Assembly (NCBI RefSeq): GCF_003025615.1
Contig: NZ_PYMJ01000023.1
Location: forward strand, 1-64,000
Source: Photobacterium frigidiphilum
GTDB lineage: Bacteria > Pseudomonadota > Gammaproteobacteria > Enterobacterales > Vibrionaceae
Reading direction: 5' to 3'
DNA: 64,000 bases
A model generated the notes under the pieces. It ran no database searches and was not told the DNA's origin. It saw nothing but the letters and a program-made list of their open reading frames with translations. Each line of letters starts with the position of its first letter. The first letter of the stretch is position 1. The translations under genes were made by a program, and so were the position numbers. This document shows, one piece after another, positions 46,350 to 56,300 of this stretch.

Positions 46350-47456
46350 CTAGTCTATTTGAGTAATAAAACCATATTTATCAGAGTCAGCTTTAGTCAT
46401 CCAATGAGCTCCGTTTGCTGGGGCTGAATCTAAAGTAAACAAGTAAAAGTCGATGCCTTTGTCACCCATCACAGTTTTAAAATAAGTCGCCTGTTTACGG
46501 TGGCTTTCATCAGTGTATGGGAATTCTTTGGCTGTTTTATCACCGTCACCCCAGCTGTGTACACCAACTTGCTTGTTTAACTCAATAGCGTTATTCACAT
46601 TTGAACGTTGTAATATACGTTGCTTACCTGCTGCGAATAAATCCGTACCGCCAGAGAAAACCGAGCCTGTAGCTGTTACGACAGTGTTCATATTATGGTT
46701 TTTGATCATTTTCCCAGTGTACATGTTGATATCGTCGTCACCACTACCACCAATATGAGTATTGAATGTCATCACCATGTTGCTTCCTTCGTTAGCTTGT
46801 ACAATATCTCCAAGCTGTAAGAAAGTTGTGAAGCCAAGTGTGGAGTTAATTCGCTCACCCGTTCCGTCTTCACCCAAGATATCTTTAAAGAATCCATTGA
46901 AAGCAAATGAAGTCGTGATATTGACTTGGTCAGCAGTCACTGTTGAAGTCAAAATTGTCGAACCAATACTGCCCAAAACCTCTTCTGCCTCTGAGTAGTA
47001 TTCAAGCTCAACTGAACGTTTGTTACCTGTCGTTGTTTTAATTAATGTCGTATCGTTAGATATGGAGCGTGCTGAACGGCTGCAATCGAAAGTATCGATC
47101 GTGCTCGAATCTTTATAAATAATGCACGGTTTTCCTTCATCGGCACCACGCAAGTAAAGATCTAAACTATTACCATTGTTATCAGCTAACTTTACTAGTG
47201 TGACTTCGTCACCAAATGATTCAGCAAACTCCATTTTTGAATACATAGTTCCGTCGTAAGACAAACGCATAGACTCAAGAATTTCTTGGCGCTCTTCTAC
47301 TAGTTCGGTTAATGCTTCATTCGTGAATTTGTAATTGGCTAGCGGTTTAGCCGTTGCGGTTGGCTTAGTTTTCGAGGTACCACCGTGAGAGCCAGAGTTG
47401 CACCCAGCTAAAAGAATAAGAGAGGCAGCGAGTAAAATAGTGCGGTAATGATTCAT
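46350..47456 (-). CDS. Lipoprotein with a ClpP/crotonase-like C-terminal fold
   Basis: 368 residues; a lipobox at LILLAGC (Cys19) puts it in the periplasm, membrane-anchored. The C-terminal 170 residues follow the plan of ClpP-fold proteins of the COG3904 kind: HIGGSGDDD, then TVVTATGSVFSGGTDLFAAG with a candidate Ser, then VGVHSWGDG and GAHWMTKADSDKYGF. Whether it is an active peptidase is unknown, and a catalytic Lys/Asp is not assigned. It is divergent from the two-component pair at 47593, with 136 bp between, so it may be a target. Confidence 0.6.
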   Translation of the reverse strand: MNHYRTILLAASLILLAGCNSGSHGGTSKTKPTATAKPLANYKFTNEALTELVEERQEILESMRLSYDGTMYSKMEFAESFGDEVTLVKLADNNGNSLDLYLRGADEGKPCIIYKDSSTIDTFDCSRSARSISNDTTLIKTTTGNKRSVELEYYSEAEEVLGSIGSTILTSTVTADQVNITTSFAFNGFFKDILGEDGTGERINSTLGFTTFLQLGDIVQANEGSNMVMTFNTHIGGSGDDDINMYTGKMIKNHNMNTVVTATGSVFSGGTDLFAAGKQRILQRSNVNNAIELNKQVGVHSWGDGDKTAKEFPYTDESHRKQATYFKTVMGDKGIDFYLFTLDSAPANGAHWMTKADSDKYGFITQID

Positions 47457-47592
47457 TTGATTGTTCCCAGTTTTGATTCTGGGGCTATTTTATTGAGGAA
47501 AAATGTAATTTACTGTCGCGACCATGTATGGAATTGTACCCAACATAGTTAGAATGACGATCGTAACTCAAGGACTACAAGGCAGAGACTGA

Positions 47593-48297
47593 ATGACACA
47601 ACCGAAGATGATCATCGTTGAAGACGACTTAAAACTTCAACAAATGCTAAAAGATTACTTTATTACACAAAACTTCGATGTAATGGCATTAAACGACGGC
47701 AGTGACGCTGCACAAATAATCCTTGATGAGCAGCCAGATATTGTTTTGCTTGATCTTATGCTGCCTGTAACTGACGGGCTTACAATCTGCCGACAGACTC
47801 GTACACTCTATCGGGGTAAGATTTTGATACTAACCGCTAGCGACGATGACTTTGACCATGTTGCCGGGCTAGAAATTGGTGCTGATGACTATGTTACCAA
47901 GCCAATCAAGCCCCGAGTATTACTTGCGAGAGTTCGCTCCCTGCTTCGCCGTCAAGATAACGCTACAGCTTCAATCGATAACCCTGATCTGCTTAACTTT
48001 GGCAAACTCGTCCTTAAAAACAAGTACAAGAAGTGTGAATTCGCTGGTGCAGTATTACCACTGACAGATAGCGAGTTTGATCTGCTTTGGCTGTTAGCAA
48101 GTAACCCTGATGCACCTTTGTCTCGCGACCACCTAACTCAAACACTACGAGGTATTGAGTACGATGGTATCGACCGAACTATCGATAACAAAGTGGTCAG
48201 GTTAAGAAAACTGCTCGGAGATGGCAACGCTGCAGCAGAGAAGGTTCAAACAATCAGAGGGAAAGGCTACCTGTTTGTTTCAACCGCTTGGAATTAA
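47593..48297 (+). CDS. OmpR-family response regulator (RstA-like)
   Basis: 234 residues. The receiver has VEDD at the N-terminus, the phospho-Asp in DIVLLDLMLP and Lys in YVTKPIKP. The C-terminal winged helix carries LTDSEFDLLWLLASNPDAPL and VRLRKLLGDG. Similarity to RstA is greatest in TDGLTICRQTRTLYRGKILI. The kinase gene starts 36 bp downstream. Confidence 0.92.
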   Translation: MTQPKMIIVEDDLKLQQMLKDYFITQNFDVMALNDGSDAAQIILDEQPDIVLLDLMLPVTDGLTICRQTRTLYRGKILILTASDDDFDHVAGLEIGADDYVTKPIKPRVLLARVRSLLRRQDNATASIDNPDLLNFGKLVLKNKYKKCEFAGAVLPLTDSEFDLLWLLASNPDAPLSRDHLTQTLRGIEYDGIDRTIDNKVVRLRKLLGDGNAAAEKVQTIRGKGYLFVSTAWN

Positions 48298-48333
48298 CAG
48301 CGCTCAGGTCGAGCGCGAGTGAAGAGGACGCTA

Positions 48334-49665
48334 ATGCGACGTATCTATCTGGAATCCATGGTGGGCTTAATGGCTTGCTTTTTAACAGGGTTGATAACTT
48401 ATGAAATCTCCGTTTATCAACTCAATACCGACTATGAGTTTGTACTTCAAGATTATGAAGCGGTTGCTCACCAACAATTGTTAGACAATATCGCTAAAAA
48501 CCAGGGTATTGATGTAGCCCACCAAGCAATTAACCAATTTGTTGAGACAACAAGAAACATTCTGAGAGTTCATGAATCAGGAGATGATATACCCAAGTTG
48601 GTCACTGATTTTTTCACCGTCAACCCTACTATTCCAGTCTTCTACGATGAAGAAAGAGATCTGTGGTTTCGTCTTTCTGGAAGCAATAACACCTACCATT
48701 ACTTCCCTAACGAGCAGACTCTAGTCCGAGAAAAAATTGAGTTCGAAGACGATTTGCTTTGGGTATTCTTTATATCTAGCTTTGTCGTTTATGGCTTAGG
48801 TCACCTATTGATTATCTTTCGCCGCGTAAACAAGCTGGAGCAAGCAACACTTCGCTTTGCTGAGGGTGATTTATCTTCTCGAGCGGAGACATCCGGTGGC
48901 AGCTCCATTGGTACATTGAACAAGTCATTCAATATCATGGCAGACAGAATTTTCCACCTCATTGAAAGTAATCGTTCCCTCACTAACGCCGTAGCTCATG
49001 AATTGCGAACCCCAGTATTTCGTATTCAATGGCAAGCTGAGTTATTGAAAGACACGTCACTCAGTAATGAACAGCGTGCCACCGTTGAGAGTATCGTGGA
49101 AGATACTGAAGAAATGGAACAAATGGTCGATGAGCTCTTGTACTACGCCAAGCTAGATAATAGTCGTCTTGAATTAGTGCGCGAATCATTATTGCCTGCC
49201 GACATTCTTAATAACACGATGAATCGTTGGATGAAAGAAACCGATCTCAATATCCACCTGTCTCAACCTCAAGTCATTGATAATTCAGCCTTATATATTG
49301 AGGCTGACCGACGGTTAATCAACCGCGCTTTAGATAACTTGGTCCGCAACGCTTTCAAATATGCGCGAACTCAAGTGTTAATAGAAGTTGCCGCTGATAA
49401 TAATAAGCTTCGAATTGCAATCCATGATGACGGTCCAGGTGTGGGAGAAGAACATAAAGCGCATTTATTTGAACCATTCTATGTAGGGAACAAAGCACGT
49501 AATAAAGCGAAGAGTGGACATGGTTTGGGGCTATCTATTGTTAAAAAGATCTGTGAACAACATGACGCAACTATCGAGATTGAGCGAAGTCAAACTCTAC
49601 AAGGTGCATTGTTTATAATGACATTTCCAGTATGTAATAAATTGACTGACAAACCCATACAGTAA
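48334..49665 (+). CDS. Sensor histidine kinase (RstB-like)
   Basis: 443 residues from ATG 48334, which has an AAGAGGA ribosome binding site; a GTG at 48319 is an alternative. Two TM helices (about 7-27 and 137-157) flank a periplasmic loop of about 110 residues. A HAMP follows, then the H-box His in NAVAHELRTPVFRIQWQ, and an ATPase domain with NLVRNAFKYA, DDGPGVG and GHGLGLSIV. Pairs with the regulator upstream. Confidence 0.92.
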   Translation: MRRIYLESMVGLMACFLTGLITYEISVYQLNTDYEFVLQDYEAVAHQQLLDNIAKNQGIDVAHQAINQFVETTRNILRVHESGDDIPKLVTDFFTVNPTIPVFYDEERDLWFRLSGSNNTYHYFPNEQTLVREKIEFEDDLLWVFFISSFVVYGLGHLLIIFRRVNKLEQATLRFAEGDLSSRAETSGGSSIGTLNKSFNIMADRIFHLIESNRSLTNAVAHELRTPVFRIQWQAELLKDTSLSNEQRATVESIVEDTEEMEQMVDELLYYAKLDNSRLELVRESLLPADILNNTMNRWMKETDLNIHLSQPQVIDNSALYIEADRRLINRALDNLVRNAFKYARTQVLIEVAADNNKLRIAIHDDGPGVGEEHKAHLFEPFYVGNKARNKAKSGHGLGLSIVKKICEQHDATIEIERSQTLQGALFIMTFPVCNKLTDKPIQ

Positions 49666-49836
49666 GCAAAGCGGGACTCTGGAATAATACTCAACATCGG
49701 TCGGGGATGCTTTAAAACCACTTTTAAACAAATATTTATTAAACAGGCTTTTCTTAAATATTAGCTTATGAAATATGTGTTTTTAAACACCTTTACAGCC
49801 TCCGACCAAATTATTGAATAATATTTTGGAGACAAC

Positions 49837-50124
49837 ATGAAAAAGCTAATTCTTATCACAGCCCTATCATTAGTAGCAACTGGCTGTGCACAACAAACTT
49901 TCGTAATGACACCACAAGAAAGTGAACCAACGACTGAACAGTCTCATCACTTCTTTATCAGCGGTCTAGCACAGAAGAAAGAAATTGATGCTGCAAAAGT
50001 ATGTGACGGTATCGACAAGGTAGCAAAAGTAGAAGTACAAGAAACATTTGTAAACGGCTTACTAGCCGCTGTGACATTTGGTATCTACACGCCACGTGAA
50101 GCACGTGTTTACTGCAAAGCTTAA
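49837..50124 (+). CDS. bor: Bor/Iss-family outer-membrane lipoprotein
   Basis: 95 residues, near in length to lambda Bor (97). It has a lipobox (LVATGC, Cys17), then QQTFVMTPQ, HHFFISGLAQKKEIDAAKVC and QETFVNGLLAAVTFGIYTP, and ends REARVYCKA; this matches the Bor pattern throughout. Bor/Iss in enterics give serum resistance and come on lambdoid phages. An IS6-type remnant starts 44 bp downstream, which fits mobile origin. Its role in a marine bacterium is unknown. Confidence 0.93.
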   Translation: MKKLILITALSLVATGCAQQTFVMTPQESEPTTEQSHHFFISGLAQKKEIDAAKVCDGIDKVAKVEVQETFVNGLLAAVTFGIYTPREARVYCKA

Positions 50125-50168
50125 GCAATCACACCACTAGCTGGAACAGTAAACAAAACAACGGCTCA

Positions 50169-50869
50169 ATGACCAACCCCGAATTCAAATGGAAACTCTT
50201 TGCTCCTGAAATCATTCTCTGGTGCCTGCGCTGGTATGGTTCGACCCCAATGAGCTACGCAAACCTCAGCGACATGCTGGCAGAGCGAGGGATTTCGGTT
50301 AATCGTTCGACCATTTATCGTTGGTTTATTGAGTATGCCCTGACATTACGCAAGAAGTTACGTCGCCATCAATTCATCAGGACAGACTCTTCGTGGCAGC
50401 TCGATGAAACCTACGTCAAAGTGAAGGGAAAATGGCACTATCTTTACCGTGCCATCAATAAACAAGGCGAAACGCTGAATTTCAATTTCTCTCACAAACG
50501 TAATAAAGAAGCCGCGAATCAGTTTCTTAGGCGCAGCCTGAGATATTACGACTTAGATAATCAGCCTAAAACGTTAAACACGACAAACATTCCTCTTACG
50601 CCAATGCGATAGCCCGCTTGAAGAAGGAGGGACGACTGCGAGCGGATGTCGAGCAGCGGTAAGTGAAGTATCTCAATAATGGTATCGAGTCCGATCACGC
50701 CCCCATCAAGAAGCTCGTTGCCGCCACCGGCGGTTTCAAAATATGAAAACGCGCCTGGTCAACCATCCAGGAATTTGAATCATTACGGATGTTAAACAAG
50801 GGGCGATTTGATTTTTGGTTACGTCATGATGAACGTGAAACCATTGTGCTGGAGAGATCCGCCTTATGA
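50169..50869 (+). pseudogene. IS6-family transposase, frameshifted and with stop codons
   Basis: The first 130 codons are intact (STPMSYANLSDMLAERGISV; DSSWQLDETYVKVKGKWHYL with the first catalytic Asp). The frame then shifts near 50595. It continues as YANAIARLKKEGRLRADVEQ, KYLNNGIESDHAPIKKLVAA and TIQEFESLRMLNKGRFDFWL, broken by TAA and TGA. Inactive. Confidence 0.92.
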
Positions 50870-50945
50870 ATCGTTTATTCAATGTTGAGATGATTTACTC
50901 GTAATTTTAAGCCAATGACTGGCTAGATCTGCCTTATCTGATTAT

Positions 50946-51206
50946 TTGCAACACTCCCTTGTTGATGATATGGCAGAGGTTGAGCGAGGTGTACTTGATA
51001 CGATACCCGCCGAACACGCGGCAATGATAGTAATAGCAGCCTTAGATGGTGACGCACTAGATACAGAATTATTATTGGGTGAAACATTGATACCTGTAGA
51101 AAACCAGCGATTAACCATCACCCTTACCACTACCCGAGAGGGTAATGAGGCGATGCAGAGTTACTCACAGGTGTTTACGGTTCAACACCCCCTTCAAACC
51201 GTTTAA
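50946..51206 (+). CDS. Doubtful fragment (about 80 aa)
   Basis: A protein-like frame starting TTG or at ATG 50970 (MAEVERGVLDTIPAEHAAMI), ending VFTVQHPLQTV. I do not recognise it. It follows the IS6 remnant directly and is probably the C-terminal part of a gene the IS interrupted. The region 51207-51857 downstream is AT-rich and I see no gene; 51520-51720 is not convincing. Confidence 0.35.
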   Translation: MQHSLVDDMAEVERGVLDTIPAEHAAMIVIAALDGDALDTELLLGETLIPVENQRLTITLTTTREGNEAMQSYSQVFTVQHPLQTV

Positions 51207-51857
51207 ACAGCGTTTAAAGAGTTTAAGAACTCCATTTATTAAACACCTCTCACACTGAAACCGCCCAGAATGGCAAAATAGGCATTTGTCATTTCTAGCG
51301 GTTTCATTTGCCACACCTCGCGGGCGGCTACAATCGGCTACAGCTACATCGGCTACAATTCAGTAAGCGTTTTGCATTATTTCAATTTAATATTGATAAA
51401 TATTATAGTTATTATCATTGAAATAGTTATCTATATGTTTTAAAAGGCTTAAAAGTTCTTATCCACAAAAACAGTGGGTAACTATGGCTTGAGTATATTA
51501 CTCGCTTTATTGTTATCATTTGCCAAGTATAACTATAACCTTTAATAGTAAATTTATCTTAATCAGACTATCGCAAGAGGCGGTTAATAATCTCGGGCCT
51601 GTCTTTGTATGTCATATTTCCATTATGAATATTTACCCAGGAATGATTCGCCTTGCTTCTGTAAATACCACTTATGGAGTGTTTAATTGTGGTGATAACG
51701 GTAATGTTAAGACTGAATGATGACGTTAAAAGTCAAGAAATTGACCCTTATTGCGCTGGGTCACGATTGCCTTAAATACCTGTGGGGTATTGTATTTTTA
51801 TGCGGCGTCATTTGATAAATTATGCAGTTGTAATATACATTATCACTAAGGTTAATC

Positions 51858-53864
51858 ATGCCTAAGCCATTTCGCTCGATTACAATTCGAACGACAATAT
51901 TATTAGTTTTTATCATTCCAACTTCTTTTTTATTATTCTTTATTGGAATGCAAATTGATGCTGCAAATAGGCAACTTGCTAATGCAGATGTATCAAGTGA
52001 AACTATTGAACTGTTTAACCTTTACGATGAAGTTGCTCATCAATTTGCGGTTGAGCGTGGTTTAACTGCGGGCGTTATCGCAGCTAAAGGGCAAGGTACG
52101 CAGCGTGATAAATTGAATAATCAACGTAACGTTGCTGATCAGGCTTACCGTAATTTAGTTGAATTTAAACCAGAAAGCCTTGATATAGTTTTAGTGCGTG
52201 ATTTGTTGCGTGCTGTACAGAATGAATTGGATAATCGTCAAAATATTCGTACGCAAGTGGATCGTTTAACCATTGTTGATTCCCCCTTTGCTTATTATTC
52301 AAATGTGAATACTTTATCGCTCGATAACCTATCTATGTTGCTGACACAAATTAGCAACCGTGATTTAAAACAAGAACTGCAAGGGTTGCTGTCTTTGCTT
52401 GTCGTTAAAGAGCAAGCAGGTAAAGCTCGGGGTGCATTAAACGGTGCTTTTGCGGGTAAGCGTTCTTCGTTAGACCAACATGCTCAAGTCAGTAGTTATA
52501 TTGATGCCGAGCGTTACGCTTTACGTCAAGCTAACATGTTATTGGAAGGTGATGCTAAACGTCGTATTAGCGAAACAGCGCAAACCAATACTTGGCAGCA
52601 AGTGATGACAATTCAACAACAGTATTTATCTCAGAAAAATACGTTGTCATCCATTCAAGGCCCGACAGCTTCTGTATGGTTTGGTTTGGCCACTCAACGA
52701 ATTGGTTTAGTCAAAGGATTACGCGATAGTTTGACTGCTGATATTTTATTAAAAGCTCAAGCTAACCGAGAGAATGCGAGTTTTGTTCGATTACTGTATA
52801 TCTGCTTAAGTGTTTTGGTGATCTTGCCTTTGATCTTGCTAACTATGCAGTCTGTTATAAAGCTGCGTCGTCGTGTATCTGGCTTTACGCAAAAGCTGGA
52901 TATGATGGCTAGAAACAAAGATCTCACCGTACGTTTATCTGATGACCAATCTGATGAATTAGGGGAAATTGCTCGTCATTTTGATGGTCTTACTCTTAGT
53001 TTGAGTGGCACTTTAGTAAAGTCACTACGTGTTGCGAGTCAGACTCAACAGGAAATGGTGGCCATGGTCGCCTTGGTTGATAAAGCGCGCACGGTGAGTG
53101 AGCAGACCCATCAACGTTGTGACAGTATTGCCGCTGCGATGACTGAAATGGCGCAAACGAGTGATCAAGTTGCAGGCATTACGGGTGAAGCACAAACGAG
53201 CACTGATTTGGTGAAAACCAACGCGATGGCTTGTTATGATCATGGTGAACAATCTTTTGTTACCAGCACACGCTTGCTTGATAGTGTTAATCAAACTTAT
53301 GAGTGCATTGAAGGGCTAGAAAAGCAGATGGTCAATGTATCGCAGATCCTTGATACGATTAATGCAATTTCTGAGCAGACGAACTTACTCGCGTTGAATG
53401 CAGCAATTGAAGCTGCCCGTGCAGGTGAGCAAGGTCGAGGTTTTGCTGTAGTCGCTGACGAGGTGCGAACATTGGCGCAGCGTAGTAAGCAATCAACAGA
53501 AGATATACGACACTTGCTAGATGGTATCAGTGAGAATGCTAAAGTATCATTTGTGAATATGCAGCAAAGCCGTGAAGCGAGTTACGAAACTCAAAACGTT
53601 GTATCAGAAACGAAAACATTAATGGAAGCGTTGATTGGTACCGTAAATGACATTGCTGAGTTTAATACCAGTATTGCTACCGCGTCTGAGCAACAATCGC
53701 AAACAACAAACACTGTCGATGCCGATGTTGATAATTTATTAGAAATGGCGCAAAGCACGAATCAAACGATTGTTAGCATTCATGCTGAAATGGAGGTTGT
53801 TCAACAACGTATGGCTGAATTAGTGCATGAAGTGACGGCATTTAAATTGGATGTAGCCTCTTAG
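51858..53864 (+). CDS. Methyl-accepting chemotaxis protein with a NIT-type sensor
   Basis: 668 residues. TM helix about 10-29, a periplasmic all-helical domain about 30-315 of the nitrate/nitrite-sensing (NIT) type (DEVAHQFAVERGLTAGVIAA; KEQAGKARGALNGAFAGKR), TM helix about 316-336, HAMP, then the signalling domain with the hairpin tip AISEQTNLLALNAAIEAARA and GRGFAVVADEVRTLAQRS. It signals to CheA/CheW, which are not in this window. The ligand is only suggested by the domain type. Confidence 0.92.
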   Translation: MPKPFRSITIRTTILLVFIIPTSFLLFFIGMQIDAANRQLANADVSSETIELFNLYDEVAHQFAVERGLTAGVIAAKGQGTQRDKLNNQRNVADQAYRNLVEFKPESLDIVLVRDLLRAVQNELDNRQNIRTQVDRLTIVDSPFAYYSNVNTLSLDNLSMLLTQISNRDLKQELQGLLSLLVVKEQAGKARGALNGAFAGKRSSLDQHAQVSSYIDAERYALRQANMLLEGDAKRRISETAQTNTWQQVMTIQQQYLSQKNTLSSIQGPTASVWFGLATQRIGLVKGLRDSLTADILLKAQANRENASFVRLLYICLSVLVILPLILLTMQSVIKLRRRVSGFTQKLDMMARNKDLTVRLSDDQSDELGEIARHFDGLTLSLSGTLVKSLRVASQTQQEMVAMVALVDKARTVSEQTHQRCDSIAAAMTEMAQTSDQVAGITGEAQTSTDLVKTNAMACYDHGEQSFVTSTRLLDSVNQTYECIEGLEKQMVNVSQILDTINAISEQTNLLALNAAIEAARAGEQGRGFAVVADEVRTLAQRSKQSTEDIRHLLDGISENAKVSFVNMQQSREASYETQNVVSETKTLMEALIGTVNDIAEFNTSIATASEQQSQTTNTVDADVDNLLEMAQSTNQTIVSIHAEMEVVQQRMAELVHEVTAFKLDVAS

Positions 53865-53916
53865 TAAATCCGTTTTTAACGGATACTTTTTTCATAAAAA
53901 AGAGAACTCTTGGCTT

Positions 53917-53952
53917 AATGTCGCTCACTTAACGTGAGCGGCATTGTTTTTT
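53917..53952 (+). terminator. Terminator of the chemoreceptor gene
   Basis: AATG and CGCTCAC pair with GTGAGCG and CATT, with one internal mismatch, followed by a run of six T. Confidence 0.9.
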
Positions 53953-54049
53953 CTAGTGAGATATCTATTTTGAGCACTTCCATACTCTAGGGTTTTGTTG
54001 AAATGCTGAGGTTGCTTTATCCTTGGCATTATCGGTTGACATTAAAATC

Positions 54050-54931
54050 TCACACTGTCGATCTCAACAGTGTCTTAAACGCTTCAATAAAATAAAGGTC
54101 CACATCTCTTAGTGATCTGTTTTTAGGCCAAATCGCATCGTATTGAATAAAAAATTCTGTTTTTGCGAACTCTGCATCTAGCTCTGTAACCCCTTCAGGA
54201 AGAGGCATATTGCCACACATTAATAGCGACCAGCCTAAATTATTTCTCACCATATCAACCACACCATGATAGCCCTGCGCAAACCATACATAAGGAGACA
54301 TCCTCGATATCTCCATCATATTCGGTTGGTTTTGCAGCGAGCTTGATAATATTTGGGTTACCATTGCTAATTGATCATTCGAAATATGACGTTTTCGTGC
54401 TAGCGGATGTCCCTTCCCCACAACTATTTTGGCATTGCTATGACCAATAGCCATGAATTCATAAAAGCTACTTTGTCCTTCAAGAGTTTGGGATAAGGCG
54501 AGATCAATGGTTCCTTGTTTAACACCTTTAAAAATATCCTGCGAGCTTAAATTAACCACCGTTAATCGAAGGTGAGGCCATTTTTTTTGAAATTCTGGCA
54601 AAGAAGCGAGCACATGGTCAACGTTAATATCTTGATCTAACGCAAGTGTCAGCTTAGCTGGCACACCCATTGAAAGCTGTAATGCATTATTACTAAAACG
54701 CTCTGCACTATCTACGACAACCTTTGCGCTATCGTAAAGATTCAACCCTTCAGCTGTAATTTCTGGATACTTTCCTTTTCTATCAAATAGCACAACACCC
54801 AGTTCATCCTCCAAGCGCGCAATGTTGCCACTGACAGTCGAAAGGTGTTTGCCGAGCCCCCTCGCTGCTGCACTAAAAGATCCAGTGTCTGCTGCAGCGA
54901 TAAAGCTTTTCAGTAACTCAAGCTTAATCAT
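54050..54931 (-). CDS. LysR-family regulator
   Basis: 293 residues. N-terminal winged helix (LKSFIAAADTGSFSAAARGL; KHLSTVSGNIARLEDELGVV), then an effector domain. It is divergent from the secreted acyltransferase-like gene with about 100 bp between starts, the usual layout for LysR control of a neighbour. Effector unknown. Confidence 0.9.
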   Translation of the reverse strand: MIKLELLKSFIAAADTGSFSAAARGLGKHLSTVSGNIARLEDELGVVLFDRKGKYPEITAEGLNLYDSAKVVVDSAERFSNNALQLSMGVPAKLTLALDQDINVDHVLASLPEFQKKWPHLRLTVVNLSSQDIFKGVKQGTIDLALSQTLEGQSSFYEFMAIGHSNAKIVVGKGHPLARKRHISNDQLAMVTQILSSSLQNQPNMMEISRMSPYVWFAQGYHGVVDMVRNNLGWSLLMCGNMPLPEGVTELDAEFAKTEFFIQYDAIWPKNRSLRDVDLYFIEAFKTLLRSTV

Positions 54932-55033
54932 AAATCCTCTGCTATTACCATAGGAAACCTCTTAAATGATATTGAAAATATGGTCAATAATACATTCGTT
55001 CTCAATATTAACAGCAAGCTATTCGAGGTTATT

Positions 55034-56164
55034 ATGAAAAAGACCATTATTGCACTGACTTTAACCGCATCATTTTCAGTATTCGCAAATATACCTGTCG
55101 CAGGTGATGACTTACCTTTTTTTAATGCTGAACGAGAAGCCGTACAAAATGGCGCCATCATCAAAGATATGAGCGGCCAAGCTCAGGCTTCATTAGCACA
55201 ATTCATGGCTAAACAACCTTTAGGTGAATTTTCTGAAGATGTTTTAAAAGCAGCTAAACATGCCGTTGAGAACAATCGGAAAATTGCACCTGATTATGTT
55301 GCGATGATGGAGGCTTCAGCCAAGATAAGAGGTATTGATGTGGCTGAGCTTTTTGCTTCGGTATCGCAAGTTGATTATAGCGTGAATCAGGCAGTTAAAA
55401 GCAGCATGCAGGAAAAACAAGAAGTAGAAACCATTAAGGGGTGTACTTCTATTGCCTTTAATAACGGCATTGTTGGTCAAACCAATGACTTAAGCCTAGC
55501 CACTAGCTTGACCGATCACACTACGGTCGTAAAAACGGATGACTCCATTTTCGTTGTTGCTGATGGAGCACATTTTCAAGGCATGGGTAAACATGTCGGC
55601 ATTGTTATTAATTTTATGGGTGCCCCCGCAGGAATCGATGGTATTGACCACAAAAATTTAGTCACGGTGGACGCTATTTTTGCAGCGGCAACACAAGCTA
55701 AGAGTGTAGATATCTTCCTTAATACTATCAAAGATGTACGTACTATCATCCCATTCAATTTCACCGTTGCGGATGATAAAGGGAATCATGCGGCGATAGA
55801 AGTTACGGTCGAAAATGGTGTAAAAGCGATTCAATATTCTGAGCGTGGATCTGTTCATGCTAATCACAGTGCTGAATTTAAACAGGGTTTTCTTGCTGAA
55901 CATTCAGCAATAGATGCCAATACTGCATTTTTTAGTACCTTTGCTCGTGAAGTTGCCGCAGAAAATTTCCTTGATTATTCGCCAGAACTAACCGTTGAGT
56001 CTATGCAGTGGTTATTTAGCCAGCGACCTATCAACATGACCAAATACAAAGGTAAAGACTTTGTCACTGTTGAAGCAATGATCTTCGATACCGTCGAAGG
56101 CTGTGCTTATGTGTCAGGTGATAATCCTAACTTCTCTGGGTATTCCAAGGTTTGTTTTAAGTAA
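55034..56164 (+). CDS. Secreted Ntn-hydrolase of the C45 / acyltransferase type
   Basis: 376 residues from ATG 55034, where a signal peptide begins (MKKTIIALTLTASFSVFA). Cys137 in TIKGCTSIAFNNGIVGQTND is the expected nucleophile, freed by self-cleavage after Gly136, as in acyl-coenzyme A:isopenicillin N acyltransferase and other C45 Ntn-hydrolases. The GxTxD motif follows. Such enzymes cut amide bonds or transfer acyl groups; the substrate is not known. Divergent from a LysR gene and followed by an outer-membrane protein gene. Confidence 0.8.
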   Translation: MKKTIIALTLTASFSVFANIPVAGDDLPFFNAEREAVQNGAIIKDMSGQAQASLAQFMAKQPLGEFSEDVLKAAKHAVENNRKIAPDYVAMMEASAKIRGIDVAELFASVSQVDYSVNQAVKSSMQEKQEVETIKGCTSIAFNNGIVGQTNDLSLATSLTDHTTVVKTDDSIFVVADGAHFQGMGKHVGIVINFMGAPAGIDGIDHKNLVTVDAIFAAATQAKSVDIFLNTIKDVRTIIPFNFTVADDKGNHAAIEVTVENGVKAIQYSERGSVHANHSAEFKQGFLAEHSAIDANTAFFSTFAREVAAENFLDYSPELTVESMQWLFSQRPINMTKYKGKDFVTVEAMIFDTVEGCAYVSGDNPNFSGYSKVCFK

Positions 56165-56300
56165 ATTAGGATAAGCAATCCGGCTGCTTAGGCTTTGTTG
56201 AAGCAATTCTACATTTTGAAGACATTAACAATGTTTCTTAATTTACAGCGCTAATACCTTCGTTTAAGTGTCTTCATCTGAATTAAAAGGATTAACCATC

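Noticed and set aside
51520..51720. 66-codon plus-strand frame
   Set aside because: Weak start and no homology that I recognise; AT-rich intergenic DNA.
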